From contig OX377201.1 in the NCBI GenBank assembly GCA_947396885.1, positions 8,418,934 to 8,482,933 of the forward strand: DNA of 64,000 bases. The letters are read 5' to 3'. The notes below the pieces were generated by a model, which made no database searches, was not told where the DNA came from, and worked only from the letters and a program-made list of their open reading frames with translations. Positions 32,583 to 44,110 of this stretch are shown here, piece by piece. Each line of letters opens with the position of its first letter. Position 1 is the stretch's first letter. This DNA comes from Heligmosomoides polygyrus polygyrus. Its lineage: Eukaryota; Nematoda; Chromadorea; Rhabditida; Heligmosomidae. The position numbers were made by a program, and so were the translations under genes.

Positions 32583-34185
32583 CACCGTGGTGCGAAATTC
32601 TAGGTTCAACCCCCTCCCCCCCCCCCCCCGATTTGTCCATTAGTACCCGAAGAACCCACTGCCGAGGCTCGATGATGTTACCACCGTGTTCCTCACTATC
32701 AAAAACCTCTATAAAAAATTTGTAAGCAACATATCTTATCAGTTCAGGATGCCACGAATTTTTATTGAAATTTTGACAAATGGATACCGGTGCAAAATAT
32801 AGGTTCACTTCATAAAAATAACTTGATTAATCATAGAGCTACCTACTACAAAGTAAGATTAGTACTTCGTCCCATCACCTTTGTTGTAAACAACATCGAA
32901 ACTCTATTTGACATAGGTTACCAATAACAGTTTTCTCCACACTAGTTCATGCATCAAGTATGACGTTCTTCAGATCAGAAACCGCAGTATAAGTGGTTCC
33001 ATTTCTGTACACTTTGTGTACAAGAATGCCCGACAAGTTCTCTTTCAAGTTGAGATCTGAAAAACAACCTGGCCACTCAAAAAGTTGATTTCTGTTCGAG
33101 TTAAGCCAATCTGTAGTTGACTGTGTGCGTGTATGGATGCATTACTGTCCTGTTAAAAAATCTTCTGCTGTGACTACGAAATCTACTGGAATATGGCAGA
33201 AGGTAATCTCCGAGCAATTTCTGGTAGTCTTCACTGTTCACACTACACGAGACGAAATCTAAAGCAGCAATCCTTATCCAAAAAACGCAGCCTAATCCGC
33301 AATACCTCCACCGCCAAAGTTGCGCCTGGATAATACTCGCTCCTCTTTCCTCAGACCTCGCCAGTAGTGTCTGTATCCATCAGGTCCATCAAGATTACAA
33401 TTTTTTCGTGGGAGAATACCACCTAAAAATTGAAAACGCGCTTCTGCTTGTATGTCAGACAAGATGCAGTCTCACCTCAACTTCTTCCAATTCGTGCTCA
33501 TGTGCGCACGATCGAAATTGAGCCTGGCGGTCTTGTGGCAGTTCGTCAAACGAGGGGCACACGCTCGTCACAACTTGATGAACAGTGAGTGTACTGCGAC
33601 TCAAGCTTCGTAGTACCGTCCATTTCGACACGGGAGGTCCACATGACGTCGGAGGTCCTCCGTGGACTAGGTGACGGCTCTCATCTCTTGCAGACATCTT
33701 CCTTTTACAGCCAGCTCTCGATTCTTTCTTGTAGGCTTCTGTGCCCTTCAGATAGCGATTGATGCACTTCAATGACCTCCGTAGTTAAGCTGCGATTTTC
33801 CTGTTTGAAACGCCGGCCACATGAAGAGCATCGACTTGAGCATGCTCACATATAGAAAGCTTGGGGTTCTTTGCCAGTGTATCGATTCATAAAAGTGATG
33901 CTTTTCATTACATTATTGACCTATTTATACCGAGTTATACGCGGTAAAACGGTGAGCAGTGGAAAATTTTCTCAAGTGAACCTATATTTTGCACCGGCCC
34001 CTATTCGGTACTTCCTCAATAAAAGTTCATGGTTCGCAGCACTGATTAGTTATGCTGCTTATAATTTTTCTATAGAGGTTTCGATAGTGAGGGTGAGTGA
34101 TGGCAACGTCATTGTGCTTCGGCAGGAGATTCTTCGGATACTAATGGACAAGACGGGGGTGAACCTAAAATTTTGCAGCGGGGTG
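32583..34185 (-). mobile_element. Tc3-like transposon with long inverted repeats
   Basis: 1603 bp, flanked by TA (32581-32582 and 34186-34187). The ends CACCGTGGTGCGAAATT and its counterpart CACCCCGCTGCAAAATT start inverted repeats of roughly 220 bp (32583-32810 and 33960-34185), though these are diverged and one carries a C tract at 32614-32629. Long inverted repeats and the transposase type agree with the Tc3 group. The target was the LTR of the surrounding element, where the empty site is seen in the other LTR (aataaTAgagtgg near 36095). Confidence 0.85.
32945..33790 (-). pseudogene. Decayed Tc3-like transposase
   Basis: The minus strand reads KCINRYLKGTEAYKK ESRAGCKRKMSARDESR (helix-turn-helix region of Tc3 type) from 33772. 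In other frames it then reads DGYRHYWRGLRKEERV near 33370, RNFGGGG near 33320, a decayed middle, and finally WLNSNRNQLFEWPGC FSDLNLKENLSGILVHKVYR at 33010-33130. The last block corresponds to the WPxxSPDLNPxENxWG third-acid region, with Pro-Asp and Asn-Pro changed. Many stops and shifts are present. Confidence 0.8.
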
Positions 34186-34498
34186 TAGAATGGAAGACGG
34201 TGAGGCAGGCGATGACCTCTCCCGACGGTGGGGTATCCGCCGGTCATGCCACAATGTGCACCGTCAACAGCATGGATTGCGGTGGGGAAGTGAGCCCAAC
34301 CTAACATGTTGTAGCAGTGCTGGATTCTTTCTCCATGATTTGACGCTTCCGTCTTTTCATCAGGTCCACTCTTTTTGAAATGTCTTGGTTTGTCTAGGAA
34401 TTCGTATTTTCTAGGCTTCACTACACGGGTCTTCTATAGGCGGAGTGCAGTGCCGTTGACCATTCCGTACGCCTTGTCACCATGTGCGTCGAGTGCCG

Positions 34499-35753
34499 CT
34501 AACATGTGATCCGAATCCTTCCAATCTTCCAGGGTGGAGTGCAACTTTGAAGCGAGATGGAAATCCCAACTACTGCTCGTGTGTATTTGCCTGGAGATTT
34601 CCTCCATGCGACAGCAAAGATCGTTTTGCTGCTACCTATTGCGAGTTTTTTCCAATCTCTCATCAGTTTCAACTTTTCCCAAAGATTTCTATGCGCTTCT
34701 TTAAATGCTAGGACTACCGTTTTAAAACTGCCTGGCTTAACGCGATGTGGTAGGCCCTTGCACGTGAATCGATCCAACCGAATGATTTGCCAGTATGTCG
34801 CGCCATCCCGGTCTGACCACACTGTAGATGGATATTTCACATCTACTGAACGAGCGAAAACACTTGATGAATTCTTTGCCTCATTTTTGACGATACCCGC
34901 CAGGCTTTGTGCTTTAAACACTTCCTTGGAAACACTGAGCATACCATTGACAGAATGGGAAATAGCATTAGCATTTGAGCTCCCCTCACTCCTTGCATGG
35001 CTGAAGCTGTCGACCCGCTGGAGGAGCTCCGAGACGATTGTGTCAAGCTCTCACTGGAGCTTGACCTCTGGTGGCTTTCCCTGCTAATGTTCGTTGCGTG
35101 GAACGCAACCTGAGTGCTCTGAACTGCCCGTGCTTGACTTTTTCAGCGTTGAGATGAGTTTCCCGAGAGCTGACCAGTCAACCGAGCGTTTTTCCGCTCC
35201 ACGAGTACAGTTTGACGGCGATCTGCACGGTCGCTGTACTCTAAGCGGTTTTTCGCTGCTCACCAGCCTATTCGTGAGCTCACTTTTGCTGTATTGCAAA
35301 TCGCTGTTAAGGGCCCTTAAACTCTCCAAGGTTGATCCCTGCTCTTGCCATTGCAACCTGATCGCTCCTGCATCCAGACGTTGCTCTCTCACAACCGGAG
35401 TTACCTACGAGGTATTGCAACCAAGTGCTGCCGCCATAGATTCCATGAGTGCGCTATTATTACCCTCAATTAGCAGCACTGTGCGCAGTTCCTTCAGTGT
35501 CATACTAATTTCCGCAAAATGCTTGATACAGCTTGGTTTTGGACTGCGCTAGCCGTTTTCCTGGCGATGTCTACGACACCGTTGACAGCATTCAGAATGT
35601 ACTGGATCTTCTAAGCAGATATGTTTCCTATTTGATCGTGAAGTGTCTCTCATCTAACCGTGAGACAATATAGTCAAACGCGGCCTCTAACCGGGCATCG
35701 TCTTGACTCATATCGACTTCTGACCTGGCATCGGTGGTGTTATCCACTGCCAT
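34499..35753 (-). pseudogene. gag-like broken coding region of the second LTR element
   Basis: It starts MAVDNTTDARSEVDMSQ DDARLEAAFDYIVSR at 35753 and stops at 35628. Further frames follow: IKHFAEISMTLKELR (near 35500), a charged stretch, MREQRLDAGAIRLQWQEQ GSTLESLRALNS (35392), and a globular-looking segment, MLSVSKEVFKAQSLAG to FKEAHRNLWEKLKLM, ending at 34499. Leu/Glu/Arg-rich helices at the start fit a gag-like protein, and its place inside the LTR pair supports this. No zinc knuckle or protease was found. Family unknown. Confidence 0.45.
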
Positions 35754-36370
35754 TTGTCTCGGACTGGGTGCTTGTTCGTTGTTGCCTTCTGCTCATGACA
35801 CACTACGGTTATCTTGGCTAGTCAATCCGACTTCGGTAGGATTGGCCCTCATGTGACTGTTCAATTGTTCCATTGATGCCCAAGTATTCCCAGTGTCTCT
35901 TCGATGTGGAAACTGCCCGATAACTATACCGCGGTACGAGACACGCCAAATGGACAGGAAATTAATAATACAGAAGCAGCAGAATAGCAAACAAACAGGC
36001 AAACAGTGGAGCTGCTGGAGTCGTATGTGAGATCCCTGTGGCTCGATTATGCTTATATGCACATCCATACAACAGGGCGTGGCTAAATTGGAATAATAGA
36101 GTGGAAGGCGGTAGGGCAGGATGACCTTTCCCGACGGAGGTGTGTCCGCCGGTCATGTCACCGTGTGCACCGTCAACGGCATGGGTTACGGTAAGGAAGT
36201 GAACCCAACCCATCATATTAAAGTTAAACAATGACCCTTCGTAAGCTTAAGACTTTCAAGGTAGTTCTTTAAGATTGACTTTTATTTAGAATATGATGAC
36301 CTTATTTGTGAAACAGCAGAAGAGAGCAGAAAAGAAAAATCTTTATCACCGAGAAAATGTTACACTTATG

Positions 36371-36505
36371 TTAATGACAGGATACTTTTTGATCACTCGC
36401 ACCATTTTCTAGGTCGACACTCCCCACGTTGAACGCTTTCGGCTTCTCATCTGACCAAGCAATATATTTTTCGGGAATCGTGACTTTGATCCTTTTGCGG
36501 CATCT
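36371..36505 (-). CDS. Transthyretin-like protein, third exon (orphan)
   Basis: The 135-nt exon begins after tttctcttcag at 36505 and encodes RCRKRIKVTIPEKYI AWSDEKPKAFNVGSV ...VSCH, then stops at 36371. The pattern KC(x)RxIxVxIPxxYI and the terminal Cys are those of the nematode TTR-like family. Its length and phase 0 match exon 3 of the intact gene at 57199-57333 exactly. An AATAAA on the minus strand at 36281-36286 could serve for polyadenylation. No exon 2 lies within the next kilobase. The nearest phase-compatible exons 1-2 on the same strand are at 49060-49502, 12.5 kb away. Confidence 0.7.
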   Translation of the reverse strand, partial: RCRKRIKVTIPEKYIAWSDEKPKAFNVGSVDLENGASDQKVSCH

Positions 36506-36519
36506 CTGAAGAGAAATGG

Positions 36520-37765
36520 TTAGCGGCTCAGCAAAGTTGTTTGTGACTGTCAATGTTCTGAACAATACGGATGAAACTATTGATGTGCGAGAGCATTGAG
36601 TGATCCTAAAAGTTGCTAGGTATATCGAACGAAGAAACAGCATTAAAAGCATTGTAGTTGCTTGAGCACCGCATATTTTTTGGAGCTGAAATAAATTCTG
36701 CAAGTAAATGCTGGTCTGCCTGCCCGTGTACACTTCGACGGGCAGATAAATTCATGCGACTTTGGGGCAATCGATGATCCTTTATTAAACAGCCCCTACT
36801 TTCGTGCTGTACATGTTTGTCGATGACGAATGGGCGTTCATTCCGAACTTATGGACTGCTACCTTCGTGTTTCCTTTCTGCTGACGCTCAAGTATGTCGC
36901 AAACACTGAAGGTCCATACAACACTTTGTGAGGAGTGGTGTCAAAAATTTCCAACAAAATACAAAGTGCCCGTCATGGGAGCGTGACGAACTTAATGGAC
37001 TTGTACTTTGCAGTTTTTAGTGTGGTAGAAGAAATGGCTATGTTGGAAACGCGGTACATATCGTGCAAAAAATAAGCATAAAACTGGAAAAGTCCTGCAA
37101 TGCATGAGATCGACCGCCTGCCTTCATGCCTATGAAGTAGCGTCGAAGAGGCTAAGCCACCAAAGCAATTGCAATAGTTTCGTTCTCTATTTCTTTTATA
37201 ATGTATCAATACCTGGCGCACGTACACTTGTGCTTATTGTAGGGCTGCGATCCCATAGTGAATGTCCCCTAACTTTTTGTGTTTATGGTTTTAACAAAAG
37301 CAATTCTCATTTTTCAACTATGGCGAAAGGTATACTCCCGCAGGAGTGTCCGGAACGATTGCCGTCGGTCGGCTATCCGCGGCCGATGGATGGTGTGGCG
37401 GGATGTGACGACTGGCCATGAAAGAAGACGTGAGCTGAATGATTCCCCACTGCAACCACGATTGGCTACCACGCTGTTAACAGCTAGCAAAAAGGATAAA
37501 AAGGTCCTCAGGAGGTAGTTGTTCTAAAAAAACATCCAAACTTCGATCGTAATCCAACGCAGTTTTCGAGCCACAACTATAACCTTCAGCTCACCAGTTC
37601 TTTCTTCGATTTTCATTGTTTGGCAATTTTTTGAAAAATAGGAAATCCTACCTTTTTTTCTAAAATGAAGCATTTTTAAGCATTTAATTTTTTAGTTATT
37701 GCAAATCAGTGATTTCTCGGATAGCGGCTGATGTCCTCATGTGCGTGGGTTCGAAGCGCTTTTCC
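36520..37765. other. Stretch with no recognisable gene
   Basis: No TTR exon 2, transposon end or RNA gene was found. Short open frames show no known signature. Confidence 0.4.
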
Positions 37766-38299
37766 ACGTTACCAGCAGGGGTGTGCGTAATTACGATTTA
37801 CGATTTTACGATTTACGGCGATTTTCGGCAAATTTTTTACGATTTACGATTTACGATATTTTGGGTCGTAAATCGTAAATTTTCGTAAATGTGATCTTTG
37901 ATCTAACTCCAAATGGGGCGATGCAGCCCGTGATATAAAGATGTGCCCATTTTTAAAGTATCGCTCATTTCCTCTGTTCTTTTAGTGTCTATGTTTTGAT
38001 GTCGAACCATAACAGAAGACAAGGTACTGCGCACAGGTGTATCGCGTCTCGACAGAGTTTTTTGCTTAACTGACGTTTGCATTTCTCTAATACTGTAAGG
38101 GCTGCCATTTGCTACCAGACCTGTTGTAAAGTAGAATCATAGAAGCAAGAATGTTACATAATCATAATCATATAATAACGCGCTAAGCACTTAGTCACAC
38201 TATCCATCGGCGCTGCCGCAGAAATTAGTCATAAAATAGGGGGAAAGTGGGGGAAATTCGGCAGGAAAATGGCGAAAAATACCGAGACGTCTCTGCCTG

Positions 38300-38525
38300 G
38301 AAACTTTAACCCTGGGGTAACCGCGGTCGCCGCTGAATACGAATCTGAAGTTCGTTTTTGAAGTATCGATCGCCATCAATCGATATTGATCAAACCATCG
38401 ATTTTTTGTGGATGTCGTCCAGGTGGTCCGAAACTTTAGCCCTGGAGTAGGAGAGGTCGCTCAACACGAATCTGAAGTTCGTTTTTAAAGTAGGGACCCC
38501 ATCAATCGATATTGATCAAATTACG
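38300..38525. repeat. 130-bp tandem duplication inside hAT element 2
   Basis: gaaacttta(a/g)ccctgg starts at 38300 and 38430. Both copies contain cgaatctgaagttcgttttt and then ccatcaatcgatattgatca. The central block is related to the internal inverted repeats of the foldback element (12930-12960 and 13195-13225). Confidence 0.85.
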
Positions 38526-38712
38526 GGTCACAAAAATAGCGGGAAATATCCAGACGTCTTCTACATGCCAGGGTATTCAAAAGACGTGCCAAAGACGTCG
38601 CTCAACGCGTTTGGGGATTCAGTTAGACGTGCCGAAGACGTCTCCGCTAAGGGTGCATTATCGAGGGGGACCAGTACGAGTAATGGGGGACCGTCTCACT
38701 ACATATATGGGG

Positions 38713-38820
38713 GCAGTACATATGTATATACTATGATAGGGGGATCTATTGGTCCCTCACTAAGGGAGGACCAGTAGTGAGGAACCAATAGATCGCCCTA
38801 TCATAGTATATATGTACTGC
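38713..38820. repeat. 108-bp near-perfect palindrome in hAT element 2
   Basis: gcagtacatatgtatatac at 38713 mirrors gtatatatgtactgc at 38806-38820, with arms of about 48 bp (ctatgatagggggatctattggt / accaatagatcgccctatcatag, a few mismatches). Transcribed, it would form a long hairpin. Confidence 0.85.
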
Positions 38821-40767
38821 ACGTACAGCGAGCCTTTTGTACTCCTCGGTAGGGAAAAAAGCTGTACAAGTAGAGCAGCTAGCTTGATGTGATTGTTCTT
38901 AGCCTAGTAGTACTGCAACATCGCGCGAAGCTCGCAAGTGCGAGGCACGCCGATAGGCGTGACGGAGCACTTGTTAAAAATAAGCTCACTGGGAGATTGG
39001 ACTCCTCCCTTTCTAGCAAGGCATGCATTCTACTGTCGAAGAAAGTTTCATTCCAGCCCACAGAAAGATATTCGACGCAAGTTTGTAGGGAAAAGAAATG
39101 AGTTTTTGCCGATTCATATCCTATTAGGTGACTACCACTTGTTCAGTCTGTTCATAAACGATTCAAGCTACTCCCTCCGAAAAGGACTGATGCAAGGCAT
39201 GATGGAATATCATTCGTGATTGGAGGCGGGGTGTAGACAATTACTAGAATCATATGGAAAAATCATTTGGAAATCACTGATGGGTCTATGGATCGCACTG
39301 TACGCCCTAGATACTGCGGAGCAAATGGGTATTCAAAGTGCTGTAAAAGCAAACTTGGAACTTATTCAAAGAAAGAGTGGTAGTGCTTTTAGCAGTTTTG
39401 ATCTCCCCGTCAAGCGGCACGGTTGAGGTTGTCGCGCTCACCTTGCCTAACCCGGCTTAGAATGCTGCGTACTCTCCGAGAGCATGCCTTTGTTACAGAA
39501 CTGGCGGCAAAAGTTTAGACTTCGAGTGCACTGTTATTTCTTCTTTACAATCACACATTCATCTTTGTTTACCTCCGTATTCTGGCAAGGGAAGTAATTC
39601 CAGGATGTAGGCAATTTTAAAAGGGTTGCGCTAGTCGGGCCACACTCCGAAGTCTCTTCGTCTGCCAAAATCTGTGCTCTCCTCCGCGTCAGCTCGTTTT
39701 TCTTTGTCCGTGTTCCTGAAGCTTTTTGGAGGGTGACCCCCTCCAAGCATCATAGCGCCGAAGCCTGATATTGTCGGTCGATGTTTCGGAAATGTTGAGT
39801 ACTTTTGTTAGGAAGTTTTGAACTTCTTTCTCTTAAAGTTTCTAAACCGCCCTACAGTTCACAGAGACATGAAATCGGGTATCGCGCGCTGGAAGAGGTT
39901 GCTAGCTACCATCTCATTATACATTCTATGTTTAACTACCTTCATGTGATCTTTTATTATATATACAGTTTTCCTTTGTCATTTTTAAAATCGCCTTTTA
40001 GAAATCAAAAAAACCATTTTCCACTTCAATCTGCATTCTTGCCAACTAAACTTGGGTTTTCAAAAATCAAACAAGACATCTTCCCGACCAAATTAGATGT
40101 CTATGAAATCAAACTGGAGACGCCTTAAAAAAGTTACACATTACGCTTTCAATTCAAAAGCTACTATAGAGGGTGCCAAGAAATATGATCTTCCTTCAGT
40201 GGTCGCAAGTTTCATACCCTATTGGCAATGTTTCTGAATGAATTTCGAAATGTAAAAAGCGGAGGAACTTCTGGGCGTCAGACACCGCTGCTTTCGTCGA
40301 GATTCAGCGGTGAATTTTTTTTAAATTTCAGTCTCCATAGTGTCTTGGATGGCCATGCATTGATGAAAATAGTGTATTTGAATCGACAATTTATCGACTT
40401 TCTTGAAAGGTGTAATGATTGATGTGGAAAGTGTCGGACTGAAATGAAAAAGAAAAGTTAAAAAAGCAAACGTTTGGGAAGAAAACTGTCCGGCTTGAAC
40501 TGAAAATAACACAATACATATATAAATATTGAAACAGTTTTGAATAACAGCAGGTAAAACTAGTTGTACTGCTTTACACGTCAAAACACTTACGATTTAC
40601 GGTTTACGATTTACGACGGTTTTTTCGTAATTACGATTTACGATTTACGAAGTTTCGGATTTCAATTACGCACACCTCTGGTTACCAGTTTCCTCTTGGC
40701 GGCGAATGGCGCTTCGAGGATGAACTCCGACTATTGCAGTTGGCCCAATCTTATCAGATATAGACGC

Positions 40768-40889
40768 ATATATAGCACGTGGTTTTTCGGTTACCATCAA
40801 AACAATTAACATTAGATGACGCTATGGTAGTTGGGGGATCACCTTAGAAGAAGTGTCACTAACACGAAAAAATGAATCGGCGACACATC
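40768..40889. other. Short spacer between hAT element 2 and the RTE LINE tail
   Basis: No feature was recognised. Confidence 0.3.
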
Positions 40890-40950
40890 ATCATCATCAT
40901 CGTCATCATCATCATCATCATCATTATCATCATCATCATCATCATCATCA
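40890..40950 (-). repeat. (TGATGA)n tail of the second RTE LINE
   Basis: A run of catcat units on the plus strand with a few interruptions, directly after the LINE stop codon region. The encoded poly-Ile/poly-Asp frames are artefacts. Confidence 0.9.
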
Positions 40951-40953
40951 TTT

Positions 40954-43750
40954 TCAATAGCGTTTGTCCCGCTGGGAGGCGGGGTCCGCTCTTCTGGTCT
41001 GGTGATGCCACTTCTCCCGATCAAACGCTTGGTCGGGATGGACACCAACTAACTTCAAGTCCTCATGCAACGTATCTAGCCAACGTTGTTTCGGGCGTCC
41101 TCTGGGCCGTTTTCCAGGGACTTCAAGATTGAGGCCAATCTTACACACGGTGTCGTCGTTAGCGCGAAGGACGTGGCCATACCATCGTAGGCGTGCTTCG
41201 CGCAACTTGTCAGCTATCGAGGCGACACCGAACCTTTGTCGCATGGTTTCATTGCGAACGCGGTCCAATCGCGTTAGGCCGGGGGCATACTTCCATCGTC
41301 GCGATGCCATCGCGTTGGTCAGTTCATGGCCATTCCGCCGCGTGCGGCCGAATAGTCAAAGGAAACTTCGCTGCGGCCACCGCAACGGTGGCGGCCGGTA
41401 CGTGCGATGGCTTCCCGCGCTCATCGCAGGCATGGCATACTTCTTCGCGTCGCGCGCGATGTTTAGCGATGGTCCTGGACGGATCGCCGTCGCGCTCCCT
41501 TGCAGAGCGATGGGCGATGCGACGAGCACTGAGAAATTCAAATCCTTTCGCTTCGCTCTACAAAACTCATCGCCGCGATTCCATCTCGGCGACGGCAAGT
41601 ATGCACGAGGCCTTACTCCAGCCGTCCACCTTAGCATTTTCGTCTCCATTACACTGAGGCGGCTTTCGATTTCCTTCGTCACGGGCCAGCACTCAGCACC
41701 GTACGTCGCTACTGGGCGGACGACTGCTCTATACACCTTTGACTTGAGGTACTCAGGTATTGTCTTGTCGCAAAGCACCCCAGTCAACGAACGCCATTTG
41801 GACCAGGGTGCACTCACACGTGCGTTCACCTCCAACTGTAGACTGCCATCGGACGTGACTGTTGATCCAAGATACTTGGAAGATGTAACTCGTGAGAGCT
41901 CAGTAGCATTGATCTTAATGGATCCTCATCTTAATGGATGCTCATTCACATCCGTCGTCAAGTATTCCGTTTGACGTTTAGCTTGAGTCCGAACAATGCT
42001 AAGCGATCGCACCACGCCTGTGCCTGTCGCTCGAGCTCTGCTTTGTCTTCGCATGCAAGCATGACGTCATCGGCATACAGCAGCGTCCAAGGAGCTGCCC
42101 TTTGGAGATCGCGTGTAATTGCATCCATGACGATCACGAAGAGCAGTGGGGAGAGTGCAGATCCCTGGTGCACTCCGACAGAGATTGGAAACGCCATCGT
42201 GGTGCCCGCTGGTGCTCGCACTCGGCTTTTTGGGCACGAGTAGAGGATGCGCGCCCACTCAATAAGCTCTTCAGGGATACCATGTCGTCGCAACGCGTAC
42301 CATATCACTTCCCGCGGAACGTGGTTGAAGGCCTTCTCCAAGTCCAGGAAGACGAAATGCACCGGTCTCTGTTTCTCGCGGTGCTTCTCTAGCAGAAGAC
42401 GAACGGCGTGTATGGCATCAACCGTCCCACAGCCGGTAACGAAACCACACTTATTATTGGAAAGCTGAACGACATCCCGAATATGTCCATCGACAATTCG
42501 CTCAAAGGTTTTCATAGTGTGCCAAAGAAGGCGAATTGGACGGTAACTAGCACAGTCTGCAGGACTGCCCTTCTTCTTCCAAATCGGAATAGTCGTGCTT
42601 TCCTGCCAACCCTCAGGCACTTTCTTCTCAGCAACAACCTGATTAAAAAACTCAGTCAGCCAGTCATCAGGGCACCAGCCCTTCGAATTCCACAGGTCAG
42701 CTGGCGGGTCATCGGGACCAGTGGCTTTGCCGGACTTCATCTTCCTCAGGGCTGCTTCAGTTTCGCTCACTGTGGTCTTCTGAACGGGACCATATACAGG
42801 TGATGCAAAAGGAACAGCAGGATGTTCAAGTTCTACATTCGAGATTCCCTCGAAGTATTCGCGCCATCTCTTCACAGCCCTCTTACGATCCATCAGAAGA
42901 TGACCGTTCTCGTCGTTAATGCCAAAGAACTTCTTGATGTCTTCTGCTTGGCGACAGCGAGCTTTGGCGAGGCGGTAAAGATAACGCTTGCCATCGCGCG
43001 TCTCCAGTTTTTCACTCACATCAGCGTAGTTATCGGCTTTAGCAGCGGCCACTGCCTTCTTTCTTCCCTTCTCGATAATTCCGCCAATTATCGACTGTTT
43101 TATCACCGATAAATACGTGATATAGCCGTTTCTTTTCCCTTTTTCGCATCGCTCAACACGTTTACACCTCGGAGTTGTGATCTTCAGCGAGCAGATCAGT
43201 GGACGGTGTTGCGTGGCAACCGTCTCAAACCGGTCTTCGCGTCTGTGACAAGACCTTGGTCGCGACGCCTAACAAGGACATGGTCAATCTGCGTTTTGGC
43301 GTTCCCGCTATAAAACGAGATGAGGTGGGAGTCACGCTTTCGAAATTTGGTGTTCACGATGGTGAGGTCATGTGAGTCTGCATACTCAAGTATACGCTCA
43401 CCATCGGCGTTGCGTGACCCATAGCCAAAACCACCATGACAGCCGTAACCATCTTTCGTTGCTCCAACGTGACCATTAAGGTCACCTGCCACAATAATCA
43501 TGTCTTATGACGGCACTTCCGCTGTCTTCTCATCAAGCAGGGACCAGAACTCGTCCTTGGTTTGCTCGGAGCAACCTGTCAGCGGAGCATACGCGGAAAA
43601 GAAAAGACATCGTCGCTCTTCTACGGCGACAACAATCTTCATCAAGCGGTCATCGAAACGTTCTACGCTTGCAATCGCGTAACGGAAACGCTCGGAGACG
43701 ATCATACCGACGCCACTGGTGGTCCTGGGACTGCCGCACAGAACGGCTTA
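40954..43750 (-). pseudogene. RTE endonuclease-reverse transcriptase, second family
   Basis: Endonuclease remnants at 43196-43900: LNVGTLRG, SAYAPLTGCSEQ, IIVAGDLNGHVG and KTQIDHVLVRRRD, in broken frames. Reverse transcriptase at 41958-43106 is one long frame: MKSGKATGPDDPPADLW, GSPADCASYRPIRLL, FVFLDLEKAFNHVPRE (first Asp), GVHQGSALSPLLFV and WTLLYADDVMLAC (intact YADD). The C-terminal part continues at 41613-41835 (YKSKVYRAVVRPVATYGAECW type) and, after the MITE, at 40954-41276 (TRLDRVRNETMRQRF, RLRWYGHVLR, GKRPRGRPKQRWLD). A frame change near 41960 and the endonuclease breaks make it inactive. Confidence 0.92.
41277..41612. mobile_element. Harbinger-type MITE inserted in the RTE LINE
   Basis: 336 bp with ends GGCCGGGGGCATACTTCC and its inverse (gcaagtatgcacgaggcc), flanked by TTA at 41274-41276 and 41613-41615. 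Deleting the element plus one TTA restores the LINE protein as TAGVTRLDRVRN. The ends are related to the MITEs at 27100, 56700 and 56838, while the interior differs. Confidence 0.9.
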
Positions 43751-44110
43751 AAGCCGCGACCAATGTCATTCGACTTGCAGCAGGACCACCTCGTCTCCTG
43801 CACCGCACGGAAATCTATCTTATCTTTCTTCGCTCCAGTGCTCCTACCAGCTCGCACGAGCGCCCCTCAACGTACCCACATTCAACGTTGCTTCGCGGGT
43901 CTTGTCTACGTTACGGGACTTTCGGACTAGCTCAGTTGCCCCCCGATGCCGTCCTCGCATCAGAGACCCTCGCATACTTCTCACACTCGCCGGGCTTTGC
44001 GAGTGCGCGTCGGTTCCCGCGGACGCCGTAGCACTATATCGTCGGAGGAGGCGCGACTGGCGCGTGCACTCGATACATCTCGAGAACTCTAAAACGTCAT
44101 CGACCATATG

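Larger units (their letters stand above)
32338..36216 (-). mobile_element. Second LTR-type element, 3' LTR split by a Tc3-like transposon
   Basis: A direct repeat of about 365 bp lies at 35848-36216 and, in two pieces, at 32338-32582 plus 34188-34306. The pieces rejoin exactly at a TA once the transposon 32583-34185 is removed. Between the repeats (34307-35847) lies a broken gag-like coding region on the minus strand and no polymerase, so the element would be non-autonomous and about 2.3 kb long. The outer ends are approximate (plus or minus 10 bp). I could not identify a target duplication, and LTR status rests on the direct repeats and the internal coding remnant. Confidence 0.65.
37776..40680. 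mobile_element. hAT-type element 2 with TTTACGA subterminal repeats
   Basis: 2905 bp. The ends CAGGGGTGTGCGTAATT and AATTACGCACACCTCTG are inverted, with an exact 8-bp duplication gttaccag (37768-37775 and 40681-40688). The first 90 bp and the last 90 bp are built from TTACGATTTACGA units. No transposase motif is recognised in the several short frames of the interior, so it is non-autonomous or carries an unrecognised gene. The interior also holds a 130-bp tandem duplication and a 108-bp palindrome. Confidence 0.9.
40890..44110 (-). mobile_element. Second RTE-type LINE, interrupted by a MITE
   Basis: On the minus strand the order is leader (44041-44075 shared block), endonuclease, reverse transcriptase, C-terminal domain, and a (TGATGA)n tail at 40890-40950, the classic RTE tail. 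It belongs to a different RTE lineage from the copy at 6470-16615 (little protein similarity outside the catalytic motifs). A Harbinger MITE (41277-41612) sits in the C-terminal region. Confidence 0.88.

Noticed and set aside
40872..41132. Poly-isoleucine / poly-aspartate ORFs
   Set aside because: Translation of the (TGATGA)n tail of the RTE LINE.
41356..41700. Genuine C-terminal extension of the RTE protein
   Set aside because: The extra protein segment is the Harbinger MITE (41277-41612) read in frame. Removing it with one TTA restores the normal protein.
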